Positions 1-12,454 of a stretch of DNA of 64,000 nucleotides are shown here, in pieces. The position numbers were made by a program, and so were the translations under genes. The stretch comes from Daphnia pulex (lineage: Eukaryota; Arthropoda; Branchiopoda; Diplostraca; Daphniidae), in the NCBI RefSeq assembly GCF_021134715.1, contig NC_060021.1, positions 1,054,001 through 1,118,000 of the forward strand. The letters are read 5' to 3'. Below the pieces are notes generated by a model. That model searched no databases, was not told the DNA's origin, and was given only the letters and a program-made list of their open reading frames with translations. Each line of letters begins with the position of its first letter. Within the stretch, counting starts at the first letter, position 1.

Positions 1-505
1 TGTCCAAATACACCCCTAAAACTGCTGTCCAATCTGACCCAACCCTACACTTTTGGTATTTTGCTTGTATCTATTAATGTACTTGACATTAAAATTACAT
101 TTTTACGGTTAACATAAAGGAATGAATACTATAGTTATATCCATAATTTGTTTATTAAAGTTTAACGTTTTTATGTTTTTTTATAGCTGTTGAAATGGAA
201 CAAAATTACATCAAACGCCCCTATTATTTTTATTTTGCGATAACATCCAAAATAATCAAGCGATATCAATAAAAAGTTTATCCGTGATGTAAAACACTAA
301 ATTCTACATAAAAAATAAAAATAAATAAATTTTATCTTCTGAACTGAGGGAATTAGGTATTACATTTGTCCAATATGACCCGTGTCTATCATGACCCCGT
401 TCTCCCCTACTCTACATTTATTTCACAATTTGTAAACGAATTTTACATATTTTTAATTGCCTTGTACATTATAGGCCGTGTCCCACATAGCCCCGGTCTC
501 CCGTA
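1..505. repeat. Remnants of a miniature transposon family
   Basis: No gene is visible here. The segment holds short phrases about not-quite-matching copies of one transposon end: CCGTTCTCCCCTAC near 397-410 and CACATAGCCCCGGTCTCC near 484-501. The second matches the terminal repeat of the intact miniature element at 51495-51708, including a TA next to the end. I read this as decayed ends of that family; the internal part is AT-rich and unrecognised. Confidence 0.5.
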
Positions 506-1041
506 CTGAGAGGACTGAAAAACAGCGTTTTTGCATTAAGTTCTCTTGGGCTTCCAAAGACTTTCGGTAGTAACTGTATGCAAACAATATTTTTTTGTTT
601 TCGTTTATTCCGTCCGTTTTCGTGCCTGATACAAATACAGATAAACAATTAAGGATATCATACTGAACAATAGAGATAGAATTTTCTTTACAACCTGAGA
701 CTTAACATTCCACTACATAGCCTCTTTATCTGCTGCACTTTTCAAGTTCACAAAGTCTGTGAAATTAACTGCTACAGCAGTTGTGACATTGTCTAAAGAT
801 GTTCCAGTCTTTTATTCGAACAACTTTGTAGCATGCAGTTATACACGCAAGTATTTTTATTCGCTTTGATAACACTTCACATGCCATTTTTGGTTAATCA
901 GCAATCCATTTCATTTTTTATTTGATGTTCAATCAACACGGATTTAAGGTTGCGGTCAAAAATGAAACCATAATAAGCTGATGCAAATTAAAACATGGAT
1001 TATTCTTACTATTGTTTGTTGTTGTTGTTGCTGTTCATCCC
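506..1041. other. Unassigned noncoding stretch
   Basis: About 0.5 kb of AT-rich sequence downstream of the first small secreted-protein gene. I see no ORF, RNA gene or repeat that I can name. Confidence 0.5.
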
Positions 1042-1311
1042 TTATGGTGCTGGCAGAGGTATAACCAAAGCACAAACCGTCATGCAGACTCCTAAAGCTT
1101 TGTTACACGATACAAGAGCTGCAGGTATGGCGGCACCCCATGTCGGCACTCCGAAGGTAAATCCTGCTGCCGCGTAACAGGCGACGGCCAAAGCGTTACA
1201 ACCGGTTTGGCATATTCCGTAAGAAATGATTCCGCCTTCCGTCAACAACGGCAGAGCTGTTGTCATAAGTAAACCGACTACAAGGAAATTTCTCGACAGA
1301 TGCTGCATCAT
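1042..1311 (-). CDS. Small cysteine-rich secreted protein, copy 1
   Basis: An 89-residue single-exon ORF. Residues 1 to about 25 form a hydrophobic signal peptide; the mature part carries the repeated motif SYGICQTGC, then VACYAAAGFTFG, then SCNKALGVCMTVC. Six cysteines sit in fixed spacing (C-x3-C, a lone C, then C-x6-C-x3-C), suggesting a compact disulphide-bonded, rather hydrophobic glycine/alanine-rich peptide. I recognise this pattern from small proteins of unknown function in fungi and invertebrates, but know no assigned role. A paralogue lies 1.3 kb away in the same orientation, so the pair is a tandem duplication. Two adjacent ATGs open the frame; the first is used here. Translation is intact and the motif is conserved between copies, so it is likely a real gene; secretion is inferred. 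Confidence 0.8.
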   Translation of the reverse strand: MMQHLSRNFLVVGLLMTTALPLLTEGGIISYGICQTGCNALAVACYAAAGFTFGVPTWGAAIPAALVSCNKALGVCMTVCALVIPLPAP

Positions 1312-2577
1312 CTATCTTGTGGGGTAAATTGATTCAATCAGTATAAAATTAATATTACATGCAAATAAATAAGGTAATAGATATATGACAGATTATACCT
1401 TAAGAAATGAATGGTGATGAGAAAACTGTTCCAGCAGTGTGAACGATAGTTGAATCTCGTTTGGGAAGCTCAGCACTGTTATAGTTACATAATTAAATTT
1501 AGAGGCCGGAATATAGGATTCACAAACAAATCTGAACAGAACTCAAATTTACCTGTAAGTTAAAAATGTATAATGCCCTTGATTGCTGGAGGTATTCTAT
1601 ATTTTCTAGCAACATCAGGATCCACTAGCAAGTCTGTAGTGAAATGCCATCTAATTCGCTAGAGCCTACAATAAAATCTACCGTGGGCTGCTTCTGAATG
1701 CGCAAGTCGTATATTGTGCAACATGTTTATTGGTATCATCATGCAGCGCTTTCTTCGAAAGATAACAACGTTCATGTTGACTGGACTTTATTATTTTTTT
1801 ATCAGCAGCATGACTGATAAATCTATTAATTATACAGTAGTCTACAGCACACTATTAAATTATAGCTACGGCATGACTCATAAACTATGATTCATAGTCT
1901 CAATATTATTTATTTCACATAATTGATATTGATTGAAAGCAAAATTATATACATCATGAAAGCAAAATATAGCTGAACCCAAATTTTATGTACAATTGCT
2001 GGTCAATAGTATGACCTACGCAATGCAAAACAAAACTGAAATGATTATAGGATTTTCATATATATCTAAAGTAGAGGTATACGCAGTGCAAGTGGAAAAT
2101 CAGAGATAACGCGCAAGGTTGTATAGTCCACGACTTATCTTAGTACAAAAAAACCCTGCCACTCTTCGATTAATCAGAGAAGGACAAATATTCAAATATT
2201 TTACTGGTTCACAAATACATACTGGTCGTGAAAATTCCACATCTGTAGGTAATTGAAATAATTTGCTTGCCAGTTATAAGTCTACCGTTTTTTTTTCTTT
2301 CACTCAAATTATTACTTAACTCATTTTCTAATAATAGCCTACGACTTCATCATCAGAAAATAATTCTGTGTTTTTATTGTGCTGTCGTATTGGTTTCAAG
2401 ACTAGGCCTATGATAAATGCATTTTCTTTGCGAACGTGTATTATATAACTTTTAACTGGTACTATAATCTTGGCAAATCTTTCATGGTCTATTATGCGTA
2501 ATAGGTGTCAATGCAGTACATGGGAACAAACTGAAAATTTTTAGTGGCTGGAATCCGGCCCAATAAAAGTTACATAA
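1312..2577. other. Intergenic region between the two small secreted-protein genes
   Basis: AT-rich, without convincing coding potential. It should contain the 5' UTR and promoter of copy 1 and the 3' end of copy 2. An acceptor-like ACAAG lies just before the ATG of copy 1 on the minus strand, so a 5' UTR intron is possible. Confidence 0.4.
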
Positions 2578-2832
2578 TCACAAGGTCGGTGCAAAGCCAG
2601 CAGCAACGCATCCTGCCATGCAAACTCCTAGAGCCGCGTTGCAGCCCAATATAACGGCAGGAACTCCGACACCGGCGGTAACAGTTCCGAATGTAGCCCC
2701 GCCTGCGGTGTAACAGGCCACTACAGCAGCGTTGCATCCGGTTTGGCAAATTCCGTATGCCAGTGGGCCCGCGACAGCCATCAACGGAAGAAGGGCCACC
2801 AGAATGTAACATAATGCGACTGTTGACTTCAT
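2578..2832 (-). CDS. Small cysteine-rich secreted protein, copy 2
   Basis: An 84-residue single-exon ORF paralogous to the one at 1042-1311. It has a signal peptide (residues 1 to about 21, ending near AVAG), then LAYGICQTGC, VACYTAGGATFG and GCNAALGVCMAGC; all six cysteines and the glycine-rich centre are conserved, whereas the signal peptides and C-termini differ. That contrast suggests purifying selection on the mature peptide. An acceptor-like TCTTTAG lies about 6 bp before the ATG on the minus strand, consistent with a 5' UTR intron. The product is probably secreted and disulphide-bonded. Function is unknown; an antimicrobial or matrix role would be speculation. Confidence 0.8.
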   Translation of the reverse strand: MKSTVALCYILVALLPLMAVAGPLAYGICQTGCNAAVVACYTAGGATFGTVTAGVGVPAVILGCNAALGVCMAGCVAAGFAPTL

Positions 2833-4049
2833 TTTTCACCTAAAGATTGTTCAAGATTACAATATATTACATTTCAATACTTTTGGCGTTAAAATAAATT
2901 GCTTAAAGAGGGACGTTGACTTAATTCTAATTTTTACCTTTAGTAGTTTGAATGCGATGTAGATCAATGCTGGCTTTGTGAATTCCTCAGACAGATCAGC
3001 TAGTGACTACGATTCTCGACAGTTGTCCTTTTTTTATAGTCGTAGGTTGTTATCAGCATGACTAAGAGTCTCTATAAGATAGCAACCGAATTCCGAAGAA
3101 ATTAAACCGAATCAGACATTATACAGTGAACTGTAGAATTGTTTTTACATTCCCCAAATTAATCCAAGTGTCGAAACTAAAAACGTAAAAAAACAAAAAT
3201 GCAGACACGTTAATCTTTTAAAAGAGGTCGTGGTTGATGCATCAGGCTCGCAGCAACAGGTATATATGAGCGCAAAAAAAACGGACCGATTGTTGTTTAG
3301 TTAATACCACTTTATCAGTTATATTTTTATACTATGTGACCCATACTTGTCGGGAATTTACGCATTTCAGGTTAGTTCATGTATTTTTTCAAAACAATTA
3401 ATATGCGGTCCTGCCTCCTATTAGTTTTGAATTATCTTCCACTGTTGCCTCTTTTTATAGAATGTGCTGCTGCTGCGTTTATAGTTTTTTCGGGTTGACA
3501 TCAAATGTAGAATTGGGAAATATGCCTTATTTGGAATAATTCAACCATATATTTCACTTTTCTTTCTGTATATATCTGAGAGGCAAGGCGCGTGCAGCAA
3601 AGGCGCCGTCTAAAGAGCAACAGGGAAAGATAGGCACCTGTTACCGCCTGTTACTTACTGCGCAGCATATAAGAAACGCATCGGAAATTATATGACAATG
3701 AAATAATTTGTTTTTTCGAATACTACTATGTTCATTTCATATGTTCAGGTTCATAATATTAACTTGTTATTCAATTTTAAACTATGTCCGTCATGTCATG
3801 TTTATAAAGTTTTTTTTGCAAAATATCAAATAAATTAGGAAAATAAACTATACTTGCCCCACATGAAAGGAGCTGTTGTGATTATGCACATGCTATTCAA
3901 CTAAACTGTGATATGAAAGCCTTCAAAGCGGAATGCCTTATCTAGCTTTTGTATATATTCAATAATGTAGAGTCGATTGGATAGCGACAGCTACAAAATT
4001 GTGCATCGTGTATGGATTGAGCGGCAATTATTTTTATATCGTGCGCAAT
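2833..4049. other. Unassigned noncoding stretch upstream of copy 2
   Basis: AT-rich sequence without a supported gene. A TATATA-like string occurs near 3261-3268 on the plus strand, but no gene follows it. The stretch probably includes the promoter of the gene at 2578-2832. Confidence 0.4.
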
Positions 4050-4173
4050 AATTTTGCTCTCCCCCCCCCTTTTTCACCCTTTTTCGTGCTGCCTATACCC
4101 CCTCTTTTGCCCTTAGGGCCTAAAGGCGAAAGACAAAAAGGGGTGAAAAGGGGGGGAGGGAAAGAGCAAAATT
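4050..4173. repeat. Fold-back repeat (about 124 bp)
   Basis: The left end AATTTTGCTCTCCCCC is mirrored by GGGAAAGAGCAAAATT at the right end. The arms continue inward through a pyrimidine/purine-rich stem (CCTTTTTCACCC against GGGTGAAAAGG). This is the structure of a small hairpin-type miniature element. No coding potential. Confidence 0.7.
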
Positions 4174-4864
4174 CATCACATTTTAAGAACCGCCCACCAA
4201 AAATGGCGTGGGGTCCGTTTTAAAGTGGGAGCTAATCGAAGCTAATCTCAACTTTGAAGTGAGATTACGGGGGGAAATTATTATTTTAAAAATAAAAAAA
4301 TGCCATGAGAATCAGCGTGAAAAACTGATTCAAATGATATTTTTTTCAAAGGAATCCCACATTCATGCAAGGACCCTGTTAAATGTAAAATTTTTGCGCT
4401 TTTTCACAAATTTTTTGTGCGTTTTTTCATTTCAATTACTGCACATCATTTAACAACGAGTCCACCACTCAACCAAACCGGATTTGGGGGTTTAAAATTT
4501 TTGGGAAACGGTGACTAAGGTATTGCAGCCAGTCCCCGAATAAACCAATCTAATTGGAATTTTTCGGAGAACCGAATGGTGAATTCCGCAATTTTCAAGC
4601 TAGCATAGTTTTTAAGTAATTTAAGAAAAACTGAGGTTTATAAGAAATTCTAGAGTTTTTTCGGGTTTTTAACATCAGTTTTTGGGCAAACCGGACCGTT
4701 AAAAAAAAACAATTTTTTTGGAAAGAAAGATGTTGCCCCCCTCTACATCAGACATCTTTCCCCGTTTTGTTCTCTGAGGTTTATTATCAGAGATATAAAC
4801 AATGAAAAATTCAGAAAATTTCACGCCATTTTCTGAAGATTTTTAAAAATAACCCACTTCATTT

Positions 4865-4998
4865 TGCCACGCCATCTAGCGACCAATTTTGAAAAAGCAA
4901 TCTCTTTGCCGTTTGTTGGAAAAATCTGATTGGGAAAAAATAGTTGGGAGGAGAAATTTCCCTTTCCTTTTAAAAATTGGCCGCTAGATGGCGTGGCA
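4865..4998. repeat. Inverted repeat (about 134 bp)
   Basis: TGCCACGCCATCTAGC at 4865-4880 is the reverse complement of GCTAGATGGCGTGGCA at 4983-4998, and the similarity continues a few bases inward. Probably a small fold-back element. The flanks at 4174-4864 are AT-rich and contain nothing else I can name. Confidence 0.65.
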
Positions 4999-5039
4999 CT
5001 ACAAACCATTTTTTCTAAAACTATTCCTCCATGATTTGT

Positions 5040-6352
5040 ATTAGAAATTCATTTATTCAAGGGATTAAAAATGGTGTACTGAACTTTGATTTACTAATCC
5101 TGTAAGAAAGAAACGTTTTGTATTTGTTAAACAATCAATGTAGCAACTTAAAACTCATTGAAGTGCTGTTTAACAGTTGCTGGAAGAGTTTCTATGAACC
5201 GTTTTTTCAAAAACTATCCCTTCATGATTTTTATTATGAATTGATTTATTCAATGGACTTCAAATAGTGTATTGGACATTGATTAACACATCCTGTAAGA
5301 AAGAAACATTTCTTATTTGTGAACCATTCAATGTAGCAACTTAAAACTCATTGAAGTGGTGATTAATAGTTCCTGGAAGAGTTTCTATCAACCACTTTTT
5401 CTAAAACTATTCCTTCGTAATTTTTAGTTTGAATTCATTGATTCAATGGACTTTAAATAGTGTATTGGACATCGATTAACGCATCCTGTAAGAAAGAAAC
5501 GTTTTGTATTTGTGAAACAATCAATATAGCAACTTCAAACTCACTGATTGTGTTTCACAGTTTCTCTCAAAAAATATAGTAATTTCAAATTCATGCAAGT
5601 GGGGTTTTCCAGCTTTTGGGAGAGTTTCTTTTAGCCCTTGCTCCCATTTCTTTTCCTCCATGAATTTCTTAATAAATTCATGAATCTATGGACTTGAAAT
5701 GGTGTATTAGACATCGATTAACACATCCTGTAAGAAATAAATAATTATAAAAAGTAAAACTATCATAACCGCAACTTTAAAATCATTGAATTGGTGTTTC
5801 CTAGCTCCTGAGTCCTGATGGAAGATTTCTATAAACCGTTGTTGCTATTTCTTTTTCTTCGTTAATTTCTTAATAAATCCGTTGATTCAATAGATATGAA
5901 ACGATGTATTTGACATCTATTAACATATCCTGTAAGAAAGAAACTCTTTGAACAAGAAATATTATCATTATCGCAACTTTAAAATCATTGAAGTGGTATT
6001 TCCCTGCTCCTAAGAAGAGTTTCTATCAACATTTGTTTCTATTTCTCTTCGTTCGTGAATTTCCTAATAACTTCATTTATTGAATAGATTTGAAACGATG
6101 TATTGGACATCGATTAATATATCTTGTAAGAAATAAACTCTTTGAACAAGCAAAACTATCATTATCGCAACTTCAAAATAATTGAATTGGTGTTTCCCAG
6201 CTCTTGGAATAGTTTCTATCAACCCTTGTTTCTATTTCTTTTCCTTCAGGAATTTCTTAATAGATTCAGTAATTCAAAAGACTTGAGATGGTGTATTGAA
6301 TATCTATTAACATATCTTGTAAGAAAGAAACCCTTTAAACTTGTAAAATAGG
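5040..6352. repeat. Satellite block 1, about 190-200 bp monomers
   Basis: Seven degenerate monomers share a core of the form GGTGTATTGGACATCGATTA followed by CATCCTGTAAGAAAGAAA. The CCTGTAAGAAAG phrase recurs near 5099, 5293, 5488, 5728, 5930, 6123 and 6315. The copies have diverged considerably, so the array is old. The same core recurs at 32160-33190, 36236-37494 and 45534-49330. Confidence 0.85.
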
Positions 6353-6667
6353 ACAGCCCCCCAGCTAGCATGTCTTTATTGGTAAAATATTTTTTTCCGA
6401 CAATATTCTTCAATCGATAACCCACATATTGGTATAATATTATATTATTACTTTGTTGCTACAAGGTGGCTGTTAAATTTTTTTGTTATTTTCCCAATAA
6501 ATGACTATTATCAAATATGAATAAATTAATATTATTATTTTTTTATTTTCCCAATAACGAATCATTGAATAAGGAATACATCATTTTCTATGGAAAAGCT
6601 ATAGTCTTTTACATTTACCACACGTAAAAAATCCTAAATGATCGGTTAGCTGCTGCCTTTTTTGCCG

Positions 6668-6737
6668 AGAGTGGGTTTGAACCATCATCTTTTGAGTCAT
6701 CAATCCAATGCTATAACCACTACACCAGCAACGGAGA
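6668..6737 (-). repeat. tRNA-derived SINE piece
   Basis: Read on the minus strand, an A-box-like TGGTGTAGTGGTTATAGC lies at 6728-6711 and a B box GGTTCAAACCC at 6683-6673, about 35 bp apart as in a tRNA. It does not fold as a normal tRNA gene, so I read it as the pol III promoter head of a SINE. A second B-box fragment of the same family lies at 6894-6904. Confidence 0.6.
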
Positions 6738-7564
6738 TGATGATTAAGTCCCGATGTGACCAGATGGATAGTGCATACTTACACATTATCATGGTTATAG
6801 CCCAGCGTGAGCAAAATCGATTTAATTACATCAGTGTAGGAATTTATGATTATTGAGACTATTTGTTTCATAAGTCATTTGTTTGCTGAAAGTGGGTTTG
6901 AACCAACCTCCATAGAATTACCTATATAGATATATATTAATAGCAGTTTTAACATTTAATCTCCTTAACGTTTAAGATAAATTATATCACGTTAGCGTGA
7001 AGGTAAGGTTTTAATTTCGAAGTACGTAAGTTAGTTGTTCGAGACTTGTGCAAGATTTGGTTTTTAAGACAATTGGATTGTTCATTTAGGCAATTGTATG
7101 CAAAACTAACGAATTGAATACGATATAAAACATTTAGGATTTTGAACGCATGTTAAATGTAAAAGACTATAGCTTTTTCATAAAAAAAGGATTTATTACT
7201 TTTTTAATGGTCCGTTATTGGGAAAATAACAAAAAGTAATATTGATTTATTCATCTTTCATAATAGTCATTCATTGCGAAAACAACAAAACAATTTAACA
7301 GCCACCTTGACGCAGCAAAGTAATAATCTAATATTATACCAATATGTGGGTTATCGACCGAAGAATATTCTCGGAAAACAATATTTTACCATTACGGGAC
7401 TAGACTTATCCCTTTTTTGGCCGTCGGGACATCCTTGGCGAGATCCTCTGGATCTGTCTGTTGCCTGTCGGGACAAACCCCTATAGGGAATCACCTATTA
7501 ACCCTTGTTTACGTGGCTTCTAGAAGTTGAAAACTTTTATTGCTTCAAGTCGAAAAACATTTGT

Positions 7565-7640
7565 AATATCGCTGTTGGTGTAGTGGTTATAGCATTGGAT
7601 TGGTAACTTAAGGTGTGATGGTTCAAACCCATTCAAGACC
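7565..7640 (+). repeat. tRNA-derived SINE piece
   Basis: It carries the same A box (TGGTGTAGTGGTTATAGC near 7577-7594) and B box (GGTTCAAACCC at 7620-7630) as the copy at 6668-6737, but in the opposite orientation. The two heads are clearly one family. No functional anticodon stem is visible. Confidence 0.6.
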
Positions 7641-7944
7641 AAAACAAGAACTTGCCTAATAACAAGTTGAAGATGAATAAATATTCCACGCTGGACTATA
7701 TAACCATAAACACAACAACCAGATTCAAATTTCCGTCAAAATTTTAAAAGTAGTAAACTGTTATTTCACCAATAAAAGTAAAATAAGTAAAACAAGTTGA
7801 AAAAATATTGTGAGCCAACAAATTTGGGTGCAAAAATATATTGGAAAAATATTTAAAAAAATTATATTACCAACATCTCAATTGTAGGAATATAATATTT
7901 TAGCAATATTTGGGAAATATACTCTGCTAGCTGGGCCCCTAAAC

Positions 7945-9400
7945 CTTTGAGACTTAGTTTTAATTTTGGTGTTGAGTACTAAGCCTTTGGTGTGACCGGA
8001 AAGTCTTGGAATCGCAAAAATGATGACAGAATGATGACAGAAAAGACTTCAAATGCTCATAACCTTTGAAATTTATTTTAGTGTTAGAATATTTGTCACT
8101 TAGTAATAGAAGACATCATCCTGAACCTTTTGAGACTTGGTTTTTATTTTGGTATTGAGTACTAAGCCTGTGGTGTGACCGTAAATTATTGAAATCACAA
8201 AAATGATGGAAGAAAAAACTTCAAATGCTCATAACTTCTGAAATTTATTTATGTGTTTGAATATTTGGGACCTCATTAATAGAGGTTATTCACCTGAAAC
8301 TTTTGAGACTAAGTTTTAATTTTGGTGTTGAGTGCTAAGAATGTGGTGTGGCCGTAAAGTATTGAAATCTCAAAAATGATTGCAGAAAAATTTTCAAACG
8401 CTCATAACTTTCGAAATTTATTTTGGTGTTTGAATATTTGGCACCTAGGTAATAGAGGACATTATCTTCAACCTTTTGAGACTTAGTTTTAATTTTGGTG
8501 TTGAGTGCTAAGAATGTGGTGTGACCGTAAAGTATTGAAATCTCAAAAATGATTGCAGAAAAATTTTCAAACGCTCATAACTTTCGAAATTTATTTTGGT
8601 GTTTGAATATTTGGCACCTAGGTAATAGAGGACATTATCCTCAACCTTTTGAGACTTAGTTTTAATTTTGGTGTTGAGTGCTAAGAATGTGGTGTGACCG
8701 TAAAGTATTGAAATCTCAAAAATGATTGCAGAAAAATTTTCAAACGCTCATAACTTTCGAAATTTATTTTGGTGTTTGAATATTTGACACCTAGGTAATA
8801 GAGGACATTATCCTCAACCTTTTGAGACTTAGTTTTTATTTTGGTGTTGAGTACTAAGCCTTTGGTGTGACCGGAAATTCTTGAAATCCCAAAAATGATG
8901 GCAGAAATTTTTTTAAATGTTCATAACTTTTGAAATTTTTTTGTTTGAATATTTGGGACCTAGGTAATAGAAGACAGCCCTTTGAACGTTCTGGGACTTA
9001 TAGTTTTAATTTTGGAGTTGAGTACTAAGCCAGTGTTGTGACCGGAAAATCTTGAAATCACAAAAATGATAGAAGAAAACATTTCAAATGCTGATAACCT
9101 TTGAAATTTATTTTTGCGTTTAAATATTTGGAACCTAATAATTAAAGGACATTCTCCTGAACCTTTTGAGACTAAGTTTTCATTTTGATGTTGAGAACTA
9201 AGCCTTTTGTGTGACCGGAAAGTCTTGAAATCACAAAAATGATGGCAGAAAAGACTTCCAATGCTCATAACTTTTGAAATATATTTTGTGTTTGAATATT
9301 TGGGACCTAGTAATAAAAGACTATCCCTTGAACCTTTTAGGACTTAGTTTTCATTTTGGTGTTGAGTAATAAGGCTGTGGTGTGACCAGAAAATCTTGAA
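7945..9400. repeat. Satellite block 2, about 173 bp monomers
   Basis: Eight to nine monomers are recognised by TTTGAGACTTAGTTTTAATT and GGTGTGACCGTAAAG. The GAGACT phrase recurs near 7950, 8132, 8305, 8478, 8651, 8824 and 9167. The three monomers between about 8300 and 8820 are nearly identical, the outer ones diverged, as expected when an array homogenises by unequal exchange in its centre. Confidence 0.9.
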
Positions 9401-12205
9401 ATCACATTATTTGTTGACATTTTCGTGTTACGATTTTAATATTTTCCGAGTGTGCCAAGGTCTAAATCCGTGTTACCCCAACAAAAATTCAACGTTAAAA
9501 CCTTAAGGGGAGTGTTAAAAATACGTAGAGTAGCAAATATTCAACTACCCAATAGCTTTTCAAAAGTATTTCATGTTTGAATATCTACTTTCATAATTTT
9601 TTTTTAAATTTTCGTGTTACGATTTCAATATTTTCCGAGTGTGCCACGGTCGAAATCAGCGTTACGAAAACGAAAATTAAACTTTAAAATCTTCAAGGGA
9701 GTGTCCATAATACGTAGAGTGGCAAATATTCAATTGCCCAATAGGATTTCAAAAGTATTTCATGTTTGAAAAATCTACTTTCATCATTTGTGGTTGATAT
9801 TTTCGTGTTACGATTTCAACATTTTCCGAGTGTGCCAAGGTCTGAATCCGGGTTACCCAAACCAAAATTCAACCTTTAAACCTTCAGGGGAGTGCCCATA
9901 AAACGTAGAGTAGCAAATATTCAATTACCCAATAGGATTTCAAAAGTATTTCATGTTTGAAAATCTACTTTCATCATTTGTGGTTGATATTTTCGTGTTA
10001 CGATTTCAACATTTTCCGAGTGTGCCAAGGTCTAAATCCGGGTTACCCAAACCAAAATTCAACCTTTAAACTTTCAGGGGAGTGCCCATATTACGTAGAG
10101 TGGCAAATATTCAATTACCCAATAGGATTTCAAAAGTACTTTATGTTGGAAAATCTACTTTGATAATTTTTTTTTACATTTACTTGTTACGATTTCAATA
10201 TTTTTCGAGTGTGCCACGGTCTAAATCCGCGTTGCCCAAACAAAATTCAACGTTAAAACCTTCTGGGGAGTGTCCATAATACGTAGAGTGGCAAATATTC
10301 TATTACCCAATAGGATTTCAAAAGAATTTTATGTTTGAATATCTACTTTCATCATTTTTTGTTGACATTTTCTTTTTACGATTTCGATATTTTCCGAGTC
10401 TGCCACGGTCGAAAACCTCGTTACCCAAACGAAAATTCAACTTTAAAACCTTTAGGGAGTGTCCATAAAACGTAGAGTGGCAAATATTCAATTACCACAT
10501 AGGATTTCAAAAGTAATTAATGTTTGAAAATCTACTTTCATCATTTTTTTTTTAATTTTTGTGTTACGATTTCAATATTTTCCTAGTGTGCCACGGTCTA
10601 AAACCTCGTTATCCAAACAAAAATTCAACGTTAAAACCTTCAGGGGAGTGCCCATAATACGTAGAGTGGCAAATATTCTATTACCCAATAGGATTTCAAA
10701 AGAATTTTATGTTTGAATATCTACTTTCATCATTTTTTGTTGACATTTCCGTGTTATGACTTTTATATTTTCCGAGTATTCCACGGTCGAAATCAGCGTT
10801 ACCCAAACAAAAATTCAACCTTTAAACCTTCAGGGGAGTGCCCATAAAACGTAGAGTAGCAAATATTCAATTACCAGATAGGATTTCAAAAGTATTTCAT
10901 GTTTGAAAATCTACTTTCATCATTTTTTGTTGACCCTTTCTTTTTACGATTTCAATATTTTCCGAGTCTGCCATGGTCGAAATCCTTGTTACTCAAACGA
11001 CAATTCAAGGTTAAAACCTTCATGGGAGTGTCAATAATTTTTATAGTGAAATATTCAATTACCCAAAAGGAATTTTAAAAAATTTCATGTTTGAAAATCT
11101 ACTTTTATTTTATTTTTTGACATTTTCGTGTTACGATTTCAATATTTTTCGAGTGAGCCACGGTCGAAATCCGCGTTACCCAAACGAAAATTAAACTTTA
11201 AAACCTTCAAGGGAGTGTCCATATTACGTAGAGTGGCAAATATTCTATTACCCAATAGGATTTCAAAAGAATTTTATGTTTGAATATCTACTTTCATCAT
11301 TTTTTGTTGACATTTTCTTTTTACGATTTCGATATTTTCCGAGGCTGCCACGGTCGAAAACCTCGTTACCCAAACGAAAATTCAACTTTAAAACCTTCAG
11401 GGAGTGTCCATAAAACGTAGAGTGGCAAATATTCAATCATCACATAGGATTTCAAAAGTAATTAATGTTTGAAAATCTACTTTCATCATTTTTTTTAAAT
11501 TTTCGTGTTACGATTTCAATATTTTCCTAGTGTGCCACGGTCGAAATCCTCGTTACCCAAAAAAAAAATTCAACGTTCAAACCTTCTGGGGAGTGCTTAT
11601 AATACGTAGAGTGGCAAATATTTAATTACCCAAGAGGATTTCAGAAGAATTTTATGTTTGAAAATCTACTTTCTTCATTTTTTGTTGACATTTCCGTGTT
11701 ACGATTTTTATATTTTCCGGGTGTGCCACGGTCAAAATCAGCGTTACCCAAACGAAAATTAAACTTTAAAATCTTCAAGGGAGTGTCCATAATACGTAGA
11801 GTGGCAAATATTCAATTACCCAATAGGATTTCAAAATATTTCATGTTTGAAAATCTACTTTCATCATTTTTTGTTGACATTTTCGTGTTACGATTTCAAT
11901 ATTTTTCGAGTGAGCCACGGTCGAAATCCGCGTTACCCAAACGAAAATTGAACTTTAAAACCATCAAGGGAGTGTCCATAATACGTAGAGTGGCAAATAT
12001 TCAATTACCCAATAGGATTTCAAAAGTAATTCATGTTTGAAAATCTACTTTCATCATTTTTTGTTGACATTTTCGTGTTCCGATTTCAATATTTTCCGAG
12101 TGAGCCACGGTCAAAATCCGCGTAACCTAAAGAAAATTCAACGTTAAAACCGTAAGGGGAGTATCCATAATACTTAGAGTGGCAAATATTCAATTACCCA
12201 AAACA
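9400..12205. repeat. Satellite block 3, about 187-190 bp monomers
   Basis: About 15 monomers share GTTACGATTTCAATATTTTC, GTGCCACGGTCGAAATC and CATAATACGTAGAGTGGC. The phrase recurs near 9427, 9613, 9807, 9996, 10188, 10374, 10562 and 10753 and onward. Short ORFs in this block only reflect the repeat. It abuts block 2 but has an unrelated consensus. Confidence 0.9.
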
Positions 12206-12289
12206 ATATATACAGTTATCCGTGAAAGTTTCTTGAATAGGCAAATGGCTCTCTATGTTTTAAGTTTAATTTGGCGGAAGGGATACTAC

Positions 12290-12411
12290 GGTGCCTACCG
12301 TACCCCCGGTATTTTACGCCCTTTTCTTTTTTTCTTTAGATTCTTCTCTTCCTTTGCTTACGAAAGAAAAAGAGAAAAAGGCGCAAAATTCTGGGGGGTA
12401 CGGTAGGCACC
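12290..12411. repeat. Fold-back miniature element (about 122 bp)
   Basis: GGTGCCTACCGTACCCCC at the left is mirrored by GGGGGGTACGGTAGGCACC at the right, with arms continuing through ATTTTACGCC against GGCGCAAAAT and an AT-rich centre. A long hairpin with no coding content; the class is not determined. Confidence 0.75.
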
Positions 12412-12454
12412 ACCAGTTAGTTGTTAGGAAACAAAATATAATTTTTTTCCCCTA

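Larger units (their letters stand above)
6355..7938. mobile_element. Non-autonomous element with long inverted repeats
   Basis: Arms of roughly 260 bp at 6381-6640 and 7133-7394 are inverted copies of each other; both carry TCGATAACC, CCACATATTGGTATAATATT and, inward, AGCTATAGTCTTTTACATTT. A shorter outer match, CCCAGCTAGCA near 6360 and TGCTAGCTGGG near 7924-7934, suggests the true ends lie further out on the right. No transposase is encoded. SINE pieces lie within and beside the arms. The superfamily is undetermined because no target duplication is clear. The boundaries are approximate. Confidence 0.6.

Noticed and set aside
2570..2839. 89-residue minus-strand ORF overlapping the second small secreted-protein gene
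   Set aside because: It is a shadow frame of 2578-2832; it has no signal peptide or family motif.
3999..4453. Two adjacent plus-strand ORFs of 74 and 81 codons
   Set aside because: The first crosses a fold-back repeat with homopolymer runs; the second is AT-rich with no homology signature.
7565..7640. A functional tRNA gene
   Set aside because: A and B boxes are present, but acceptor and anticodon stems do not pair convincingly and related copies are scattered, which fits a SINE.
11654..12040. 128-codon ORF in satellite block 3
   Set aside because: The peptide is internally repetitive because the DNA is a tandem satellite; there is no conserved protein sense.
9400..12205. CRISPR-like repeat-spacer array
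   Set aside because: Monomers are contiguous and about 188 bp long, with no unique spacers, in a eukaryotic context.
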